DNA of 64,000 nt from Podospora comata. Lineage: Eukaryota; Ascomycota; Sordariomycetes; Sordariales; Podosporaceae. The stretch lies in NCBI GenBank assembly GCA_017354895.1, contig CP071496.1, positions 2,480,001 to 2,544,000 on the forward strand. Direction: 5' to 3'. Made by a program: the position numbers and the translations under genes. The notes under the pieces are model-generated. The model had not been told where the DNA came from, did no database searches, and saw nothing but the letters and a program-made list of their open reading frames with translations. Numbering within the stretch: the first letter of the stretch is position 1; each line of letters begins with the position of its first letter. Of the stretch, positions 12,110 to 24,151 are shown one piece after another.

Positions 12110-13853
12110 ATGAGCCCCCCATCGCAACAAAAAAGAGTATTATTCAGCTGGAAGAACAAGGAAAAGGAGACTACCTCGACCACAATGTCAACCTCACAAT
12201 CACCACCACCGGGCCCTTCCCAACCACCACCACCCCAAGCCACCACCTCATCACAACCCGACGACCTCGAAGTCGTAACTGACGACAACGACAGCGACTA
12301 CTCCTCCATCGACTCGGAAATCCCCTTTTCCACCCCCAATCTCCCCCCTTCCATGACCACAATGATGATAGACAGCCTCTTCACAACCCCACCCCCCCTC
12401 TACGACCCCCTCATCACCCCAACCTCCACCCTCCAAGACGAGACCCTATCCGACATCCTCCCCTTCCTCTCCTCCTCCCCCCTCCCCCCCGATCTCTTCA
12501 CTTACAACGCCTACAACGTCCCCTCCCTCCGCCGGGAGGCTCACATTGCCTTTCTTCATGCCTCGCTTGGTAGGTTGCCAGGGAAGTTTGTCGCCGCGGA
12601 CGCGAGCAGGCCCTGGTTTTTGTACTGGTGTCTTAGCGGGTTGGCCATGTTGGGGGAGGACGTGAGCCGGTATAGGGATAGTGTAAAAGAGACGGCGAGG
12701 TCGATGCAGAATGGGAGTGGGGGGTTTGGTGGTGGGGGTGGGCAGCTGAGTCATCTTGCTACGTCGTATGCGGTGGTGCTGGCGTTGGCGATTGTTGGGG
12801 TGAGTTTCACTGGATAGAAAATCAAAGAGGGTTTGTTTGCTGATGATGAAAAAAAATTTTGAAAAAAATAGGGAGAGGAAGGCTTTGAGGTTATTGATAG
12901 GAGGCAGATGTGGAGGTGGCTGGGGGAGTTGAAGCAGAGGGATGGTGGGTTTGAGGTCTGTAGGGGGGGGGAGGAGGACATTAGGTACGTTGTTGCTATG
13001 CTGGGAATGGAGTAGGGCTAAAGGGCTGATGATGGATACAGAGGGGCGTACTGTGCAGCTGTTATCATCACGCTGCTCGATCTGCCGCTCGATCTAACTC
13101 CTGAATCGCCCGCATATAAACCCGACGACCCGAGTTTTAACCTCCTGTCTGGAGTAGCTGACTACGTTCGACGATGTGAGTGTTCTTTTCTTCTAGCCTC
13201 CCCCACTCTCCCACACGAATTTTACCAACATCATTTTGCTAGGCCAAACCTACGAAGGCGGGATATCCTCCTCCCCCTCCGCCGAAGCCCACGGCGCCTA
13301 CGCCTTTTGCGCATTGGGGTGCCTCTCCCTCCTCGGCCCCCCGAGTATCACCATCCCCCAAACCCTCAACCTCCCCTCCCTTCTGTCATGGCTCTCTAGC
13401 CGGCAGTACGCCCCCGAAGGAGGCTTCTCGGGGCGGACCAACAAGCTCGTTGACGGGTGCTATTCCCACTGGGTCGGGGCGTGCTTCCCCTTGATCGAGG
13501 CCGCTCTGGCCAATTCCCCAACTCCGGTGAATGACAGTTTGTTCAGTCGGGAGGGGTTGATACGTTATATTCTGAACTGCTGTCAGGATGAGACTAAGAG
13601 GGGGGGGCTGAGGGATAAGCCGGGCAAGATGAGTGACGCGTATCATAGCTGTTATGTGCTGAGTGGTTTGAGCGCGGGGATGCATCAGTGGGTGTTGGAA
13701 GACGAGGAGTGGATGGTGCTGCCTTATTTGGAAGGGGAGCAGGTTTTTGAGAATGCGGATCGGGTGAGGCCGGTGCATCCTGTTTATGTGATCCCGCAAG
13801 GGGCGGTGAGGGCGATGAGGGGGTATTTTAGGGGGAAGGGGGGGTTTAACTGA
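12110..13853 (+). CDS. RAM1: Protein farnesyltransferase subunit beta, 515 aa
   Basis: This is the catalytic beta subunit that attaches farnesyl to CaaX cysteines of Ras proteins, a-type pheromone and similar substrates, as a heterodimer with the alpha subunit. The CDS is join(12110-12799, 12872-12984, 13042-13175, 13243-13853), with introns of 72, 57 and 67 nt. Prenyltransferase repeats are clear: GGFGGGGGQLSHLATSYA (exon 1), RGAYCAA (exon 3), CQTYEGGISSSPSAEAHGAY, GGFSGRTNKLVDGCYSHW and GGLRDKPGKMSDAYHSCY (exon 4). The predicted zinc ligands are Asp383 and Cys385 (VDGCYSHW) and His447 (DAYHSCY). The DKPGK motif favours farnesyl- over geranylgeranyltransferase. Residues 1 to about 60 are a Ser/Pro/Thr extension, and an in-frame ATG at 12185 (MSTSQS) is an alternative start. 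Confidence 0.95.
12800..12871 (+). other. RAM1 intron 1
   Basis: Donor GTGAGT and acceptor AAAATAG. It joins IVG to GEEGFEV in phase 0. Unspliced, the frame stops after about five codons. Confidence 0.9.
12985..13041 (+). other. RAM1 intron 2
   Basis: Donor GTACGT and acceptor ATACAG. It joins DI-AG to A-GGG, giving DIRGAYCAA, the expected prenyltransferase repeat. Confidence 0.9.
13176..13242 (+). other. RAM1 intron 3
   Basis: Donor GTGAGT and acceptor TTGCTAG. It joins T to GC CAA, giving VRRCQTYEGG, which continues the conserved repeat. Confidence 0.92.
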
Positions 13854-16800
13854 GTCTTGTGTTTGGTGATGGTGTGGTTGGAAGATACATGTGTGTTGAG
13901 TCTGGAAGGGTTTGTACGGGAATAAAGTAGGATATGTGCATGTTTGGTGTAGGTCGTTGGGCCACTGGGATATACGTTGGCAAATGGGATAACACGGTGT
14001 CAAAAAGTGATTTTAGTTGCTTTTTGCTTGTGGTCACTGAACAGAGGAATGAGAATAAAATGCTGTCGAGAAACAACGCGCATGTTGTCATGGCGAGGGC
14101 AGATAAAATTGTGGATTGCTTGTCGTTGGCTTCGGAGTGGAAACGTTCTTTGGATTGTCTATCGGCAACCTGTTGCAAACAAGGTTGATGATATGTTGCA
14201 AAGTAGGGGACGTCAAGATTCCAAGAGAACGTGGAAGGAAGTCAAAGAGTTTGTCAAGTGCAGTGAAATCTAAAGTTGCTTGCAGTTGACCTTCAGTCTG
14301 GCGAGGAAGAGAAGAGAAGAGAAGAGCAGAGCAGATATCACGTGTCTAATCACATTTTATTCCGTCGTGACCACCCCAAACCAACCGCTCTCAAGCAAGA
14401 GAGAGATGTCCAAATCCGGTGAAACAAGGGTACTTGATTGGCTGTTTCATGGCCTCTCTGTACATGTGAGAATCGTTAGCTCGCCGGACGAATACGGATG
14501 GCAACAGCAGCCTGTCGCCATGATGGTCAGATGAGAAATGAGCAGTCACGATCTCACTTCAAGTCTAGAATGAAAATAACATGCAGGTATTTCCTGACTT
14601 CTCGTGCCTTCCCATCTGGGGCCGGGGGACATGCACAATGCACGTATGACATAGGTGGTGCATTTTGCAGCTAGCTATCAGAGGCAAAAAGGAGGCCTCG
14701 GAGGTTTACTCATGTTTCTGCTTCTTTCTTCTGCCGGCAGCGGAGAAGGTGATGGTGTCACTGGTGTTCCCCCAATGCTTTACTTTGTAAAGATCCCGAG
14801 CCATGGTAGCCGTGTATTGCCTGTTGGATGACCTGCATCTACCAATCTGCCCCGACTCTGGATCTGGAACTGACGGTGAAGCCTACAGAACTGTCACACG
14901 TGCTCATGCTATCTGTCCTACTCTGTGTTCAGAATGAGATAGCAAGATAGACAGACATCGCCACTGCAGGCCCATCTATCTCTAGCCTTCTCATTATCCC
15001 ATCGATGCCGGCAAATCTGAAACCTAGAAAGAGCAAGAAACGGTCAAGATGAGCGAGCGATGGACAGACGTGGCAATTTTGAGGCGCACCCAATACTACC
15101 ATTGCATGTCTATCTCATGCACGACGCCCCGGACAGACAGATGGGCTTCTTGCTTCTTTCCTCGTCCCAGCCGTGTCAAGCAAATGGGAACAGAAGGAAT
15201 GTGTCTTACCACCCTCTCCGCGCCCAACTGGTACTGGTAGTACCTCCCCCTCTTTTGATGTTTCCATGGGATCGGCTCAGAGGGATGGTCAGCGAAGCCT
15301 GGGGAAGTGAGAAAAGCTGGGACTGAAGCATCCACACTGGCTTGGATGTCCAAGATCTCATCGTGATTCGGTTTCTGGAATCAGATGGTTGGTTGGTTCC
15401 ATTGCCCATGTTTTGACGACGCCTGACGCGGAAGCTCGGCATTGGAAACGAAGAGAAGGATGTTCAGGTTGTGGGTCAATGATTTAGTTGAGAGTTGAAG
15501 TGAGTGGTCGCTCATCGTGACTCCCCTCATCTGCAGACCCAAGTTGGATGCTGGGCGTGGGCAGATGGATGCCCGTTTGGAATCCAGCTGAGAGCCCAAC
15601 GTTTAGCGGTGTCTAACATCAGCTCTTCCGGGGGAAGCAGGAGAAGGAGAGGAGGGTTGTCCTTGCTGGCATTTCTTTCTCCCGGCGTCCCAGACCTGTC
15701 GATTTGCTGGATCTGTCCATGGGCCTCGATAATGGGCCCTCACCAGATGGGTCCCGGACGATATCAGTTGATGGCTACCAGTCGCCCGAGGGGGAACAAG
15801 AACAACGAAAAAAAAAAAGGTTGCATGGCAGGGCCTCTCTCATGCATTCGGACGTTCAGATTCTGTTGTGTAATCTGTTTTGGTTATTATGTGAGTAGAG
15901 AAAAACAGAAGGACTCACCTTCGCTGTCACGTCGAGCCGGACCCAGACCCAGTATGCAGCCCGAATGAAGGCCCAGCCCAGATATCGCCAGGAGAAAAAG
16001 ACCGAGCAAAGGAGGGGCTGTCAATACGCCGTCTGGTACATAGAGCCGGCAAAGGCTGCACTGTTGCGAGATGACGTTTGCTTGGACATGACATTCCATG
16101 AAGGATGAGGGGTCAGCTTTGCCCCTCCCCCTCACCATCTTTTTTTTTTCCCTTGATTACTGCGGGGTGTGAAAGGACCCCTCCTCCTCCTGCTCAGGTC
16201 TTGTCTCCCAATTTGTCAAACACGGACCCGGCCGTGGTGATTCCGCCGGCACAATACGAGGACCGCGGTGCTGGATGTTGGATGTGTGGCCGTTGCCTTC
16301 TGTGCCGAAGGCTGGAAGTTCCAGAATTATCCCAATTGGCCATCCGTCTCGTTCGGCTTGGAGATGCACACCATTCAGTTTCATCCCGCACATGGGACTC
16401 GGTTGTCCGGATTGGGGTTGGGTTTGTGGTGAAGACATTGGATTCATTCCATGTCATTGAATAGGTACCCATCCAGCCTTCCCAATTGGTTGCTCCAGGC
16501 TCTTGAGTTCTTGCCTTGAATATGGTGGGCAGTCGAACAAGTCCTGTCCTGCCTTCCTCGTCTGGCTGCCCGTGGCTAATGGAAGGTACGATAAGGATAA
16601 GGCTGTGGTTACCTATTAATGCTCTCTTTCCTATCCTGTTAGACAGGTACATCTTTTCCCTAGAATAACTCATAAAAAAAACACTCACCTTCCATTCCTT
16701 CTCACAAACCCCCCCGCTTCTGTACGAGCCATGTACATGCTGCACGCTGTTGCTGTCGCCGGTATCGATTCGTTCGTCAGTTGCCCCCTCGGCGCCCCGA

Positions 16801-18613
16801 CCCATACTTGGCTTCTTGTTTAATATCAAGAAGCATTGCCAACTCATCATTGCATGAGTGTCAAGGTCGGCCAGTGCCTAGTTGCCTTGCGACGTCGCTG
16901 ACCACTCAAAAGGCCGAGTTGTCGTTAGGGCCAGACGCAGACAGACGCAGGCGATGCAAGGGTTTGCCGGTCCCCCAGCCACTGTTCATGCACCTCATTC
17001 CCTCCCTCACCGACTTCCAATGTCCTCTTCTCTTCTTCGAAGCGCCGCCGTTCGTTTCTTACCAACCTTGTTTGTGAACTGTCGTCCCGAAGATCCAATT
17101 GCCCGTCCCTGATTCGTCCGTCCTACCGTGCACTAACACGCGGCCCCACAGAAACTGTTTCTCGAACCACCACTCTTCGGCGCCGCATCAAATATCAACA
17201 AAAAAAAAAAAAACTTAAACAAAAAACTTTTGTTTTCTCGGCTGACGATGACGGAAACCTGCCGTGGGCGAATCGCCATGGCCTGGGTGACGGCCAGCGA
17301 CGGCTACGGATACCTGGCATCATCACATCGAGATATCGTCACAGATGCTTGACCCCCTGCAATGTATCTATCTGTAGGTGCTCTTCGGAGAGCTTGTCCA
17401 CGGCCAACGCTGTTCCTGTGTACACTACCAACCGCTACTTGGTCGATTCGACTGCAGCTGCATTAGTGGCCGCGCATATGGATCTCGGAGAAGTCTCCCT
17501 TCGTCCCTCCTTGTGTCCCCGTCCGTCACTGCGGTGCTCTGATGAGCCGGCATTTCCCTCCAGAAGCTACAGGGCATCGTTGTCTGTCTGGATGCCCCCG
17601 GCGGCACCAGCCCAGCGGCGATATCCCCCAGAGTGCCGCCGAGGTGGACGAGTCGTCCTGTCCGTTTCCCCTTCCGGTCTACCTGCAGAAGCAGAGACAT
17701 TGGCCTTCGGCGGTTCCATTTTTGCCACCTTCTGAGAAGGCCATGTCTGCATACAAACGCGCCTTTTACCCAAAAAAAGCCCGCGGGCCCGCCCAGATCG
17801 GACCAAAACAAAAGGAAGAGCGGAGGGGGGTTGGACAGGTGCGGAAGTGGAGGCCGGAGCAGGGCCAAGCCTGAGAGAAGAATAGCAACATCGAGCATGA
17901 GCAAGTGCATCATGGGCCAACAGGACCCATATCCTTTCCCCATACCATACTGGTCGGACTTATCAGAGGAGATCTTCCCCTCCAAGTCGATGCATCCCCC
18001 CATGTTGATGGGGTGGAGTTGGTCCGGTCTCAGCGGTTGTATCAACTGGCAACGACACACGCCAACACATCAAGAGGGTCACACTTTGAGCCGCATCTTT
18101 TGTCGACATGCATTCGACGACCCTTCCACTCTGTCCGTCTAGCTTTCCGTCCTTTCCCTGCTGCGTCTGGTGTCTGTATTTGGACTTTTGCCATCCCCCC
18201 CGTGCCCCGCACCACCACCGCCCGTCACTGCAATAAAGCACACATGTCTCGCCGTTTCTGGTCCACGACTTCCCTTCCTGCGTCCGAGCCTTGATACGTA
18301 GCATATCTATCAGCCCTGACTTCTCTCACCACCAAAACTCACACCACCCTCTCGTCTGTAGGACAAGCTTCCACCTCCGGCCTCTTACTCTCTACCTCCC
18401 TCTCTCTATACCACTTCCACCCCCAGCCAGGTTGGGCTCGACTGCATCGCATATCGTACCGAGTGCCGGATCCAGCCTTGCCGTCCGTTCTTGCTTTATT
18501 GCATCGTCCATATTTTCTTTTTTGGCTTCCCGGGACCTGCCAGACGTCTGTTCCACGTCTTGAACCTGCCGTGCTTGTCACATTGGGGTCTCATTACGAG
18601 CAAAGTTGTCACC
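13854..18613. other. Long intergenic region downstream of RAM1
   Basis: This 4.8 kb region has no supportable gene. The longest frame (16194-16850, minus, 218 codons) lacks a domain, and I saw no splice partners for it. Short A and T runs occur near 15810, 16140 and 17200. The last 300 bp are pyrimidine-rich and should include the promoter and leader of the next gene. Confidence 0.5.
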
Positions 18614-19404
18614 ATGGTTGGCTTCTACATGCAGTACCTGGAGAGTAAGTTCTTCATTGACTTTCTGGAAGCTCTCTTTCTGGCCTTGCCGTCTAAACAC
18701 CGTTCCCACATTGTTTCTGTTGTGGTGGCATGTCGTTGTTGACCACTCTCCCTGCACGACATCTTCCCACAACATACACACACCTTACCTATGTTCCTGC
18801 TTCAGACTTCAGATCCCCTGGCACAGCATCCATCCACCCCCTGGTCATTCATCCCTCGATCCGGCACACCATGTATACCTGCTGCACCCCATAGGGCTGA
18901 GGGGGTTCAGGTTGGGCTGTCATGCAGATCACTTCATGTCAGGCCGTCCTTGCTACCACCTCCCCCTCCTCCAATGCTCTCCCCCCTGTAGGAAACGACA
19001 ATGCCCAACGGCTGAGTATGGGATTGTTCCAGGGCCGTGCTAATCGAGGATGACTTGCAGGTCTTTGCCGCCGGCGTGGATGGCACGACCCCAGCTACGA
19101 GTGCTACCGCGACAGCAGCGGCTACACTTGCCTGGTTCTGGTGAATGGCCGTGAGTACCAGACGGACCTTGCATACGAATCCGGGAATCTGGCCCAGGAA
19201 AACGCAGCCATGCGTGCTTTTATGGTTTGCCGGAACTTTTCAGTCAATGGCGGCATGCTTGCCCGCAACGGGATCGTCCAGGGGCTGCCTGCCGACGACA
19301 GCAGCGTTCGCAAGTCTCGGAAGAGCAGCCGGCACCACCCGTCTACAAGCCACCGCAGGTCTGGACACCACTCCAGCAGCAGTTCGACCACCTCTTTGGA
19401 GTGA
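18614..19404 (+). CDS. Small protein with a dsRNA-binding-like pattern, 124 aa
   Basis: The CDS is join(18614-18644, 19061-19404). The ATG sits in a strong context (CACCATGG). The 416 nt intron is long for this genome but has a clean GTAAGT donor, a TGCTAAT branch site and a TTGCAG acceptor. Splicing joins MVGFYMQYLE to SLCRRRGWHDPSYECYRD. The core reads G-Y-T-C-L-V-L-V-N-G-R-E-Y-Q-T, then YESGNLAQENAAMRAFMVCR. That order (beta strand, V-NG--Y, then A-E-AA-A helix) resembles a double-stranded-RNA-binding fold, but the Lys-rich RNA-contacting part is not evident. The tail is Ser/His/Arg-rich and low complexity. A further small exon inside the long intron cannot be excluded. Confidence 0.68.
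18645..19060 (+). other. Long intron of the dsRNA-binding-like gene
   Basis: Donor GTAAGT at 18645, branch-like TGCTAATCG about 20 nt before the acceptor GCAG at 19060. Its length is several times that of other introns in the window. Confidence 0.65.
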
Positions 19405-20452
19405 TTGCCAGAGGAGCCGCGTTTCCGCGTGGCGGGAGCAGGGTGGACGTTGGGATTCGCTGAATCGCCATGTCTGCCTGCCCCCTTTTGGACCGAACCA
19501 TTGCCCAGCTTGTGGAACAGATCCCGGGCGACCACTACCACCTGGACATTGGACTGTTATTCCCCCAATTAAAATCGGAGAAGGCTTCACAGCGAAACAC
19601 AGTGAGCGAGACCCCGCAGATGATACCTGGATGGTACTGTCCAGTTTTCATCCGGGATCGTTGAATTGGTCAGCGGCACAGCGGACTTGATGGAATTTTC
19701 CTCAAAAAAAAAAACCATTCTTGCATTCTCACGAAATGACGAAACGATGTTTACGACGACATAGACAAGCTCGAGCTTTAGCGACCTTTTTTTTACCCCA
19801 TCCCGAGCCTGCCTGGTTCCGGCCTTGGCTTCCCTGATCATATCCACGGTGCATATTTTGGATTTCTGTTTTGATGACTTTCGCTTCATTTATAAAGACA
19901 CGGAGACACTTTTTTCTTCACACTTTTCCAGCTGGGTATGACAGGACCAGCCGGTTGGGTTTGTGGGAGAAGGTCTGAGCTAACCGGACACTTGGGGGCA
20001 ACTCTGGGTGGCCGCAAACACCTCACTGGGCAACAAACATATCGGGTTTTCTCGCCTCTTGATGGACTATTACTCTTGGACCAGGGACCTGGCTTACGAT
20101 TTGGCCTGGAGTTTTCTACTTTTTTTTTGTTGCACACTCGGTTTCCTTGTTCACACCCTGGGCTCAGCCTCTCTCTGTCAATGCCGGATTCCTATTTCAC
20201 ACAAGGAGGAGGACAGAGGATTTTTTTGAACGTCTAACCTGTTCACAACCATTTCACTGGGCGCTTTTTTAGGCCGCATGTTCCGGAGAGGGCCGTTGTT
20301 ATGTAACGGAGGGGGGCATTGGACGCTGTTGGAGTCGCGAGGAGTTTTTTCAAAGACTGGAAAGAAAAAGGTGGAGGAATTCACGTTCTGGCATCAGCGG
20401 GAGGCACCATTAAGGACCGCCTTTTCTATGCCCCCTTTTTGGATGATTGTGG

Positions 20453-20455
20453 TGG

Positions 20456-20486
<31 letters not shown>

Positions 20487-20489
20487 GGT
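20453..20489. repeat. GAT/GGT trinucleotide microsatellite
   Basis: A run of GATGATGAT changing to GGTGGTGGT, about 12 trinucleotides long, intergenic. Confidence 0.85.
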
Positions 20490-20711
20490 TTAGTCTTTGT
20501 CTTTTTTTTCTTTTTACGTTTATGACATGATGATGAATATGATGACCCTTTTAACGACACCGTTTATGACGACAAAAAGAGGTGGATTGATCAGAGAAAG
20601 CAGAGAGACAATTTTGATGACTTGAGAAGAAAGATTTATCTCGGGAGAAATGAATACACGGATTTGAGCACATGGCTGACTCTCCTGATTTTCTTTGCCT
20701 GTTTTCAGTAT

Positions 20712-20800
20712 GTGATGGTGATGATGGTGATGATGGTGATGATGGTGATGATGGTGATGATGGTGATGATGGTGATGATGGTGATGATGGTGATGGTGAT
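20712..20800. repeat. Nine-bp minisatellite (GATGATGGT)n
   Basis: There are nine to ten near-perfect copies of GATGATGGT, ending in a slightly degenerate GATGGTGATGTGG. It is intergenic with no evidence of translation. Confidence 0.9.
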
Positions 20801-22110
20801 GTGGCGGATGCCAAAATTTTAACCCCTTTCCAATCCGACCGGTCCGGAACGGGGTCCGAACCCGGCGCCGCGCAACAGTGTTACTAGCTGTATATACGCC
20901 GTGTCGGACCGGAGCCGACCGACGAATGAGAATACGGAGCACGCTAAGGGGGCTTTTTATGTTGTTGGGACGGAAAGTCACGTTATGTTGTTGGTTGCAC
21001 AAGGTCACAAGGTCTTGGGGAGCAGCAGGTGACCTCGTGGTGAAGCTTATGTCAAACATGGGCTTTCGTTTTGTTTCATAGGTACGCGACGAAGTCCCCC
21101 AACAAAAGGTGGCTGTGCAGAATTGGGATGTGCATGATTTGAGGGATCTGGGAAGGTATGAACCAGGCTTTTGGGTGTTTGATGTAGATCAGGGCAGGGC
21201 TGGGGAGGGAGGTTTATGGGTTTTTGAGGGATAGGTGTTGAAGACGCCCATAGTAGCGGAGTATATAACATGTGGGAGAGCAAGGAGTAGCTAGAGGAGA
21301 GCAACACTCGAAGAGCAGACAGAGTCTCATTGATAGCTTCAGCTTGCTCTGAAGAAAAGAGCTCAACCCCCTTCCCCTGAATTCCCCATCTCTCCCACAG
21401 GGTTGAGCTGATGAATGTTGCCCCCAATTTCGCCAGGGGAAATTATGCGGCTTGATTGGCTGCTCAACTGGCATGTGGCCAAGGAGTACCCCAGACAATT
21501 GGTCGCAGAGCTGAGGAGAAAAGCACGGACCAAACTTCAGCAAGGCCCCATTTTGTGTTGTCTTAGCTGCTTGCCCGCCAGGGGGAGGGGCGCCATGTGT
21601 TGTGTTGTGGCAGCAGCTGTGGCATGGTCAGTCAGTAGTAGTAGGTGTCCTTAGTTTTTTTTTTTGTGCTTCCTGTCCTCTCTTCATCATCTTCGACATC
21701 TTCATCACGAACTTCCTTCGGCCTTAATTTTTTATTGTGCGTCGTGTGCGTGTCTCTCGTGATCCGCGCGTATTATATTCATTCTCAAGTTGCAGTCTGG
21801 GCCTAACTCACCACCCCCACTCTTCTCGGACCTTAGCTTCGTGACCTACCTACCTAACTTGGAGCGTGTCATTCCGAATTATAACCTGCTTTCTTGAGAG
21901 GAGCAACAAGAACTTCGAAGGGGCCAGCTTGCTTTTCTCGTTCACCAACTTCCTTTCTTACGCTCGTTGTAAAAGTCGAACCATTTTTTAATACACCGCA
22001 ACTACCCGCTTTACGCACTACCCGAGAGCGCGCGCGCAATCGTCAGACGTCGAGTCCATCGTTCACGGTTTAGCAAACCTACACCGAGTTATCCCCCTCA
22101 ACAAGCAATC

Positions 22111-23540
22111 ATGAAGGGTACGTGTCTCTTCTAGACGGACTGATTTAAGATGGACGGGAAAGCTGACTTTGTCCTTCTTCACAGCCCTAATTCTCGTCGG
22201 CGGCTTTGGCACTCGCCTTCGCCCTCTCGTACGTTCTGTTGCCCTCCCCTCCCTCCATTCCACGCTCCCTTTCGATGGTGCCCAACACATCACGAACCAA
22301 CACCGACGATCTAGCCCCCCTCCCTCCCCACACCGGCGGGCCTTCACCATTGATTACGAGAGACCGTTGTGACTTCACCGTTCAGGAAACCCTGAGTAGC
22401 TAACCTTTGTATCGCTCATCAGACTCTGACCCTCCCCAAGCCTCTGGTCGAGTTCGGCAATAAGCGGATGATCCTGCACCAGATCGAGGCCCTTGCAGCT
22501 GCTGGTGTTACCGACATTGTATTGGCTGTCAACTATCGCCCCGAGATTATGGAGAAGTACCTGGCCGAGGTTTGTCCAGTCCCACACCACTACATACCAA
22601 AGTGACAAGCCCACTAAGATGCATCTTCTTTCTCAAAACACAGTACGAAAAAGAATTCGGCATCAACATCACCATCTCGATCGAATCCGAGCCCCTCGGC
22701 ACGGCCGGCCCGCTCAAGCTCGCCGAGGAGGTGCTCCGTAAGGACGACACCCCCTTTTTCGTGCTCAACTCGGACGTGACGTGCGATTACCCCTTCAAGG
22801 AGCTCGCCGCCTTCCACAAGTCGCACGGCGACGAGGGGACCATTGTCGTGACCAAGGTGGAGGAGCCCTCCAAGTACGGCGTCGTGGTTCATAAGCCGGG
22901 GCACCCGACCAAGATTGACCGCTTCGTCGAGAAGCCGGTCGAGTTTGTGGGCAACAGGATCAACGCGGGCATGTACATCCTCAACACGTCGGTCCTTGAC
23001 CGCATCGAGCTGAGGCCCACCTCGATCGAGCAGGAGACCTTCCCCGCCATGGTGAAGGACGGGCAGCTGCACTCTTTTGACCTGGAGGGCTTCTGGATGG
23101 ACGTCGGGCAGCCAAAGGATTTCTTGACGGGGACGTGCCTGTACCTGTCGAGCCTGGCGAAGAAGCAGAGCAAGCTGCTGACCCCGACGACGGAGCCGTT
23201 TGTGTACGGGGGGAACGTGCTGATTGACCCGAGCGCCAAGATTGGGAAGAACTGCAGAATAGGGCCCAACGTGACGATTGGGCCGGATGTGGTGGTGGGG
23301 GATGGGGTGAGGCTGCAGAGGTGTGTGCTGCTCTCGGGGGCCAAGGTGAAGGATCACGCTTGGGTGAAGAGCACGATTGTGGGGTGGAACAGTGTGGTGG
23401 GGAGGTGGGCGAGGTTGGAGAATGTGACGGTGTTGGGGGATGATGTGACGATTAGTGATGAGGTTTATGTTAATGGGGGGAGTGTGCTGCCTCACAAAAC
23501 GATCAAGGCGAATGTGGATGTGCCGGCTATTATTATGTAA
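22111..23540 (+). CDS. mpg1: Mannose-1-phosphate guanylyltransferase (GDP-mannose pyrophosphorylase), 364 aa
   Basis: The enzyme makes GDP-mannose from mannose-1-phosphate and GTP in the cytosol, feeding N- and O-mannosylation, GPI anchors and cell-wall mannan. The CDS is join(22111-22117, 22185-22228, 22423-22569, 22644-23540). The first coding exon is only 7 nt (MK plus one base) and the second 44 nt. Splicing yields [28 protein letters not shown], the nucleotidyltransferase signature. The Rossmann-like domain includes [23 protein letters not shown] and [17 protein letters not shown]. The C-terminus carries left-handed beta-helix hexapeptide repeats ([20 protein letters not shown]). The 364-residue length equals that of other fungal Mpg1/Psa1 proteins. 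The third donor is GTTTGT, weaker than the others. Confidence 0.97.
22118..22184 (+). other. mpg1 intron 1
   Basis: Donor GTACGT and acceptor TTCACAG. It lies after only seven coding bases and reconstitutes the Ala3 codon (G|CC). Confidence 0.9.
22229..22422 (+). other. mpg1 intron 2
   Basis: Donor GTACGT and acceptor CTCATCAG, 194 nt, phase 0. It joins RLRPL to TLTLPKP, the conserved signature. Confidence 0.9.
22570..22643 (+). other. mpg1 intron 3
   Basis: Donor GTTTGT and acceptor AACACAG, 74 nt, phase 0. It joins KYLAE to YEKEFGI. Confidence 0.9.
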
Positions 23541-23710
23541 GGGCGGGGTTTTGAGGGGACAGAAATGGGGGATTTATATGGGATTGTAATTCATGGTATT
23601 CTGGGAGGGCTGGGAGCAGTTGGGTGGGAAAGGGGCCCAGGTTATTTGTTTTTCTTGTGAAAAAAAGAATTGTTTTTCTGTTTGAGATGTTATAAGATTT
23701 TCTTAAAAAA

Positions 23711-23717
23711 GAGAGAG

Positions 23718-23750
<33 letters not shown>
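23711..23750. repeat. (GA)n microsatellite
   Basis: About 20 GA units with one GC interruption, in the 3' flank of mpg1. Confidence 0.9.
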
Positions 23751-23752
<2 letters not shown>

Positions 23753-23893
23753 AATGGAAACACTCCACACACATTTGATGTTGAGATATATTTAAGCTAT
23801 TTGGTGATGGGTGATTGGGTGTTGAAGAACCAATGTATACAGACGGTGACAATAGGAGGGCAAGGATTAGCAAAGAATAGTATGGTAATATAT

Positions 23894-23916
23894 CACCACC
23901 ACCACCACCACCACCA
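23894..23916. repeat. (ACC)n microsatellite
   Basis: Seven to eight ACC units in the intergenic region between mpg1 and hir1. Confidence 0.8.
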
Positions 23917-24151
23917 GCAACCAGCCCCTTTTTATGTCAAAAGCCCATGATAGCAAAACCCCGCCCTTGTTGCGCCAATTCTCCAAACCCACCCATCCAC
24001 CCGTCCTTTCCCGTGCTGATAAAAGCCCATAAATAATTGCTGAATAATTCTACAAAAAAAAAAGCCCTTGCTATAGGTGTCCTAGGCTTTTATCCCCAAC
24101 TCCTTTGCGAAGCCACGTCGTCGTGTTGATGCTTGTGATGGTAGGTAGTGA

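Larger units (their letters stand above)
19405..22110. other. Intergenic region with microsatellites upstream of GDP-mannose pyrophosphorylase
   Basis: This 2.7 kb spacer contains ATG/GGT trinucleotide runs at 20453-20489 and a 9 bp tandem array at 20712-20800. The antisense of that array forms His-rich and Ser/Pro-rich frames that I regard as artefacts. A TATATAA at about 21257 has no gene attached. The last 400 bp are C/T-rich and look like the promoter and leader of the next gene. Confidence 0.5.
23541..24151. other. Convergent intergenic region mpg1 / hir1
   Basis: The 611 bp between two 3' ends hold a GA microsatellite (23711-23750), an ACC run (23894-23916) and A/T-rich stretches consistent with 3' UTRs. 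No gene is seen. Confidence 0.6.

Noticed and set aside
16194-16850. 218-codon minus-strand ORF with an ATG
   Set aside because: No domain, irregular codon use and no splice partners. It is likely chance in a long spacer.
20520-21059. Minus-strand frame with over 25 consecutive histidines
   Set aside because: It is created by the 9 bp minisatellite. The start region is not convincing and flanking residues show no protein-like pattern.
22614-23495. 293-codon open frame antisense to mpg1
   Set aside because: High-GC coding bias keeps the opposite strand open. The composition (His/Arg/Leu-rich) is typical of a shadow.
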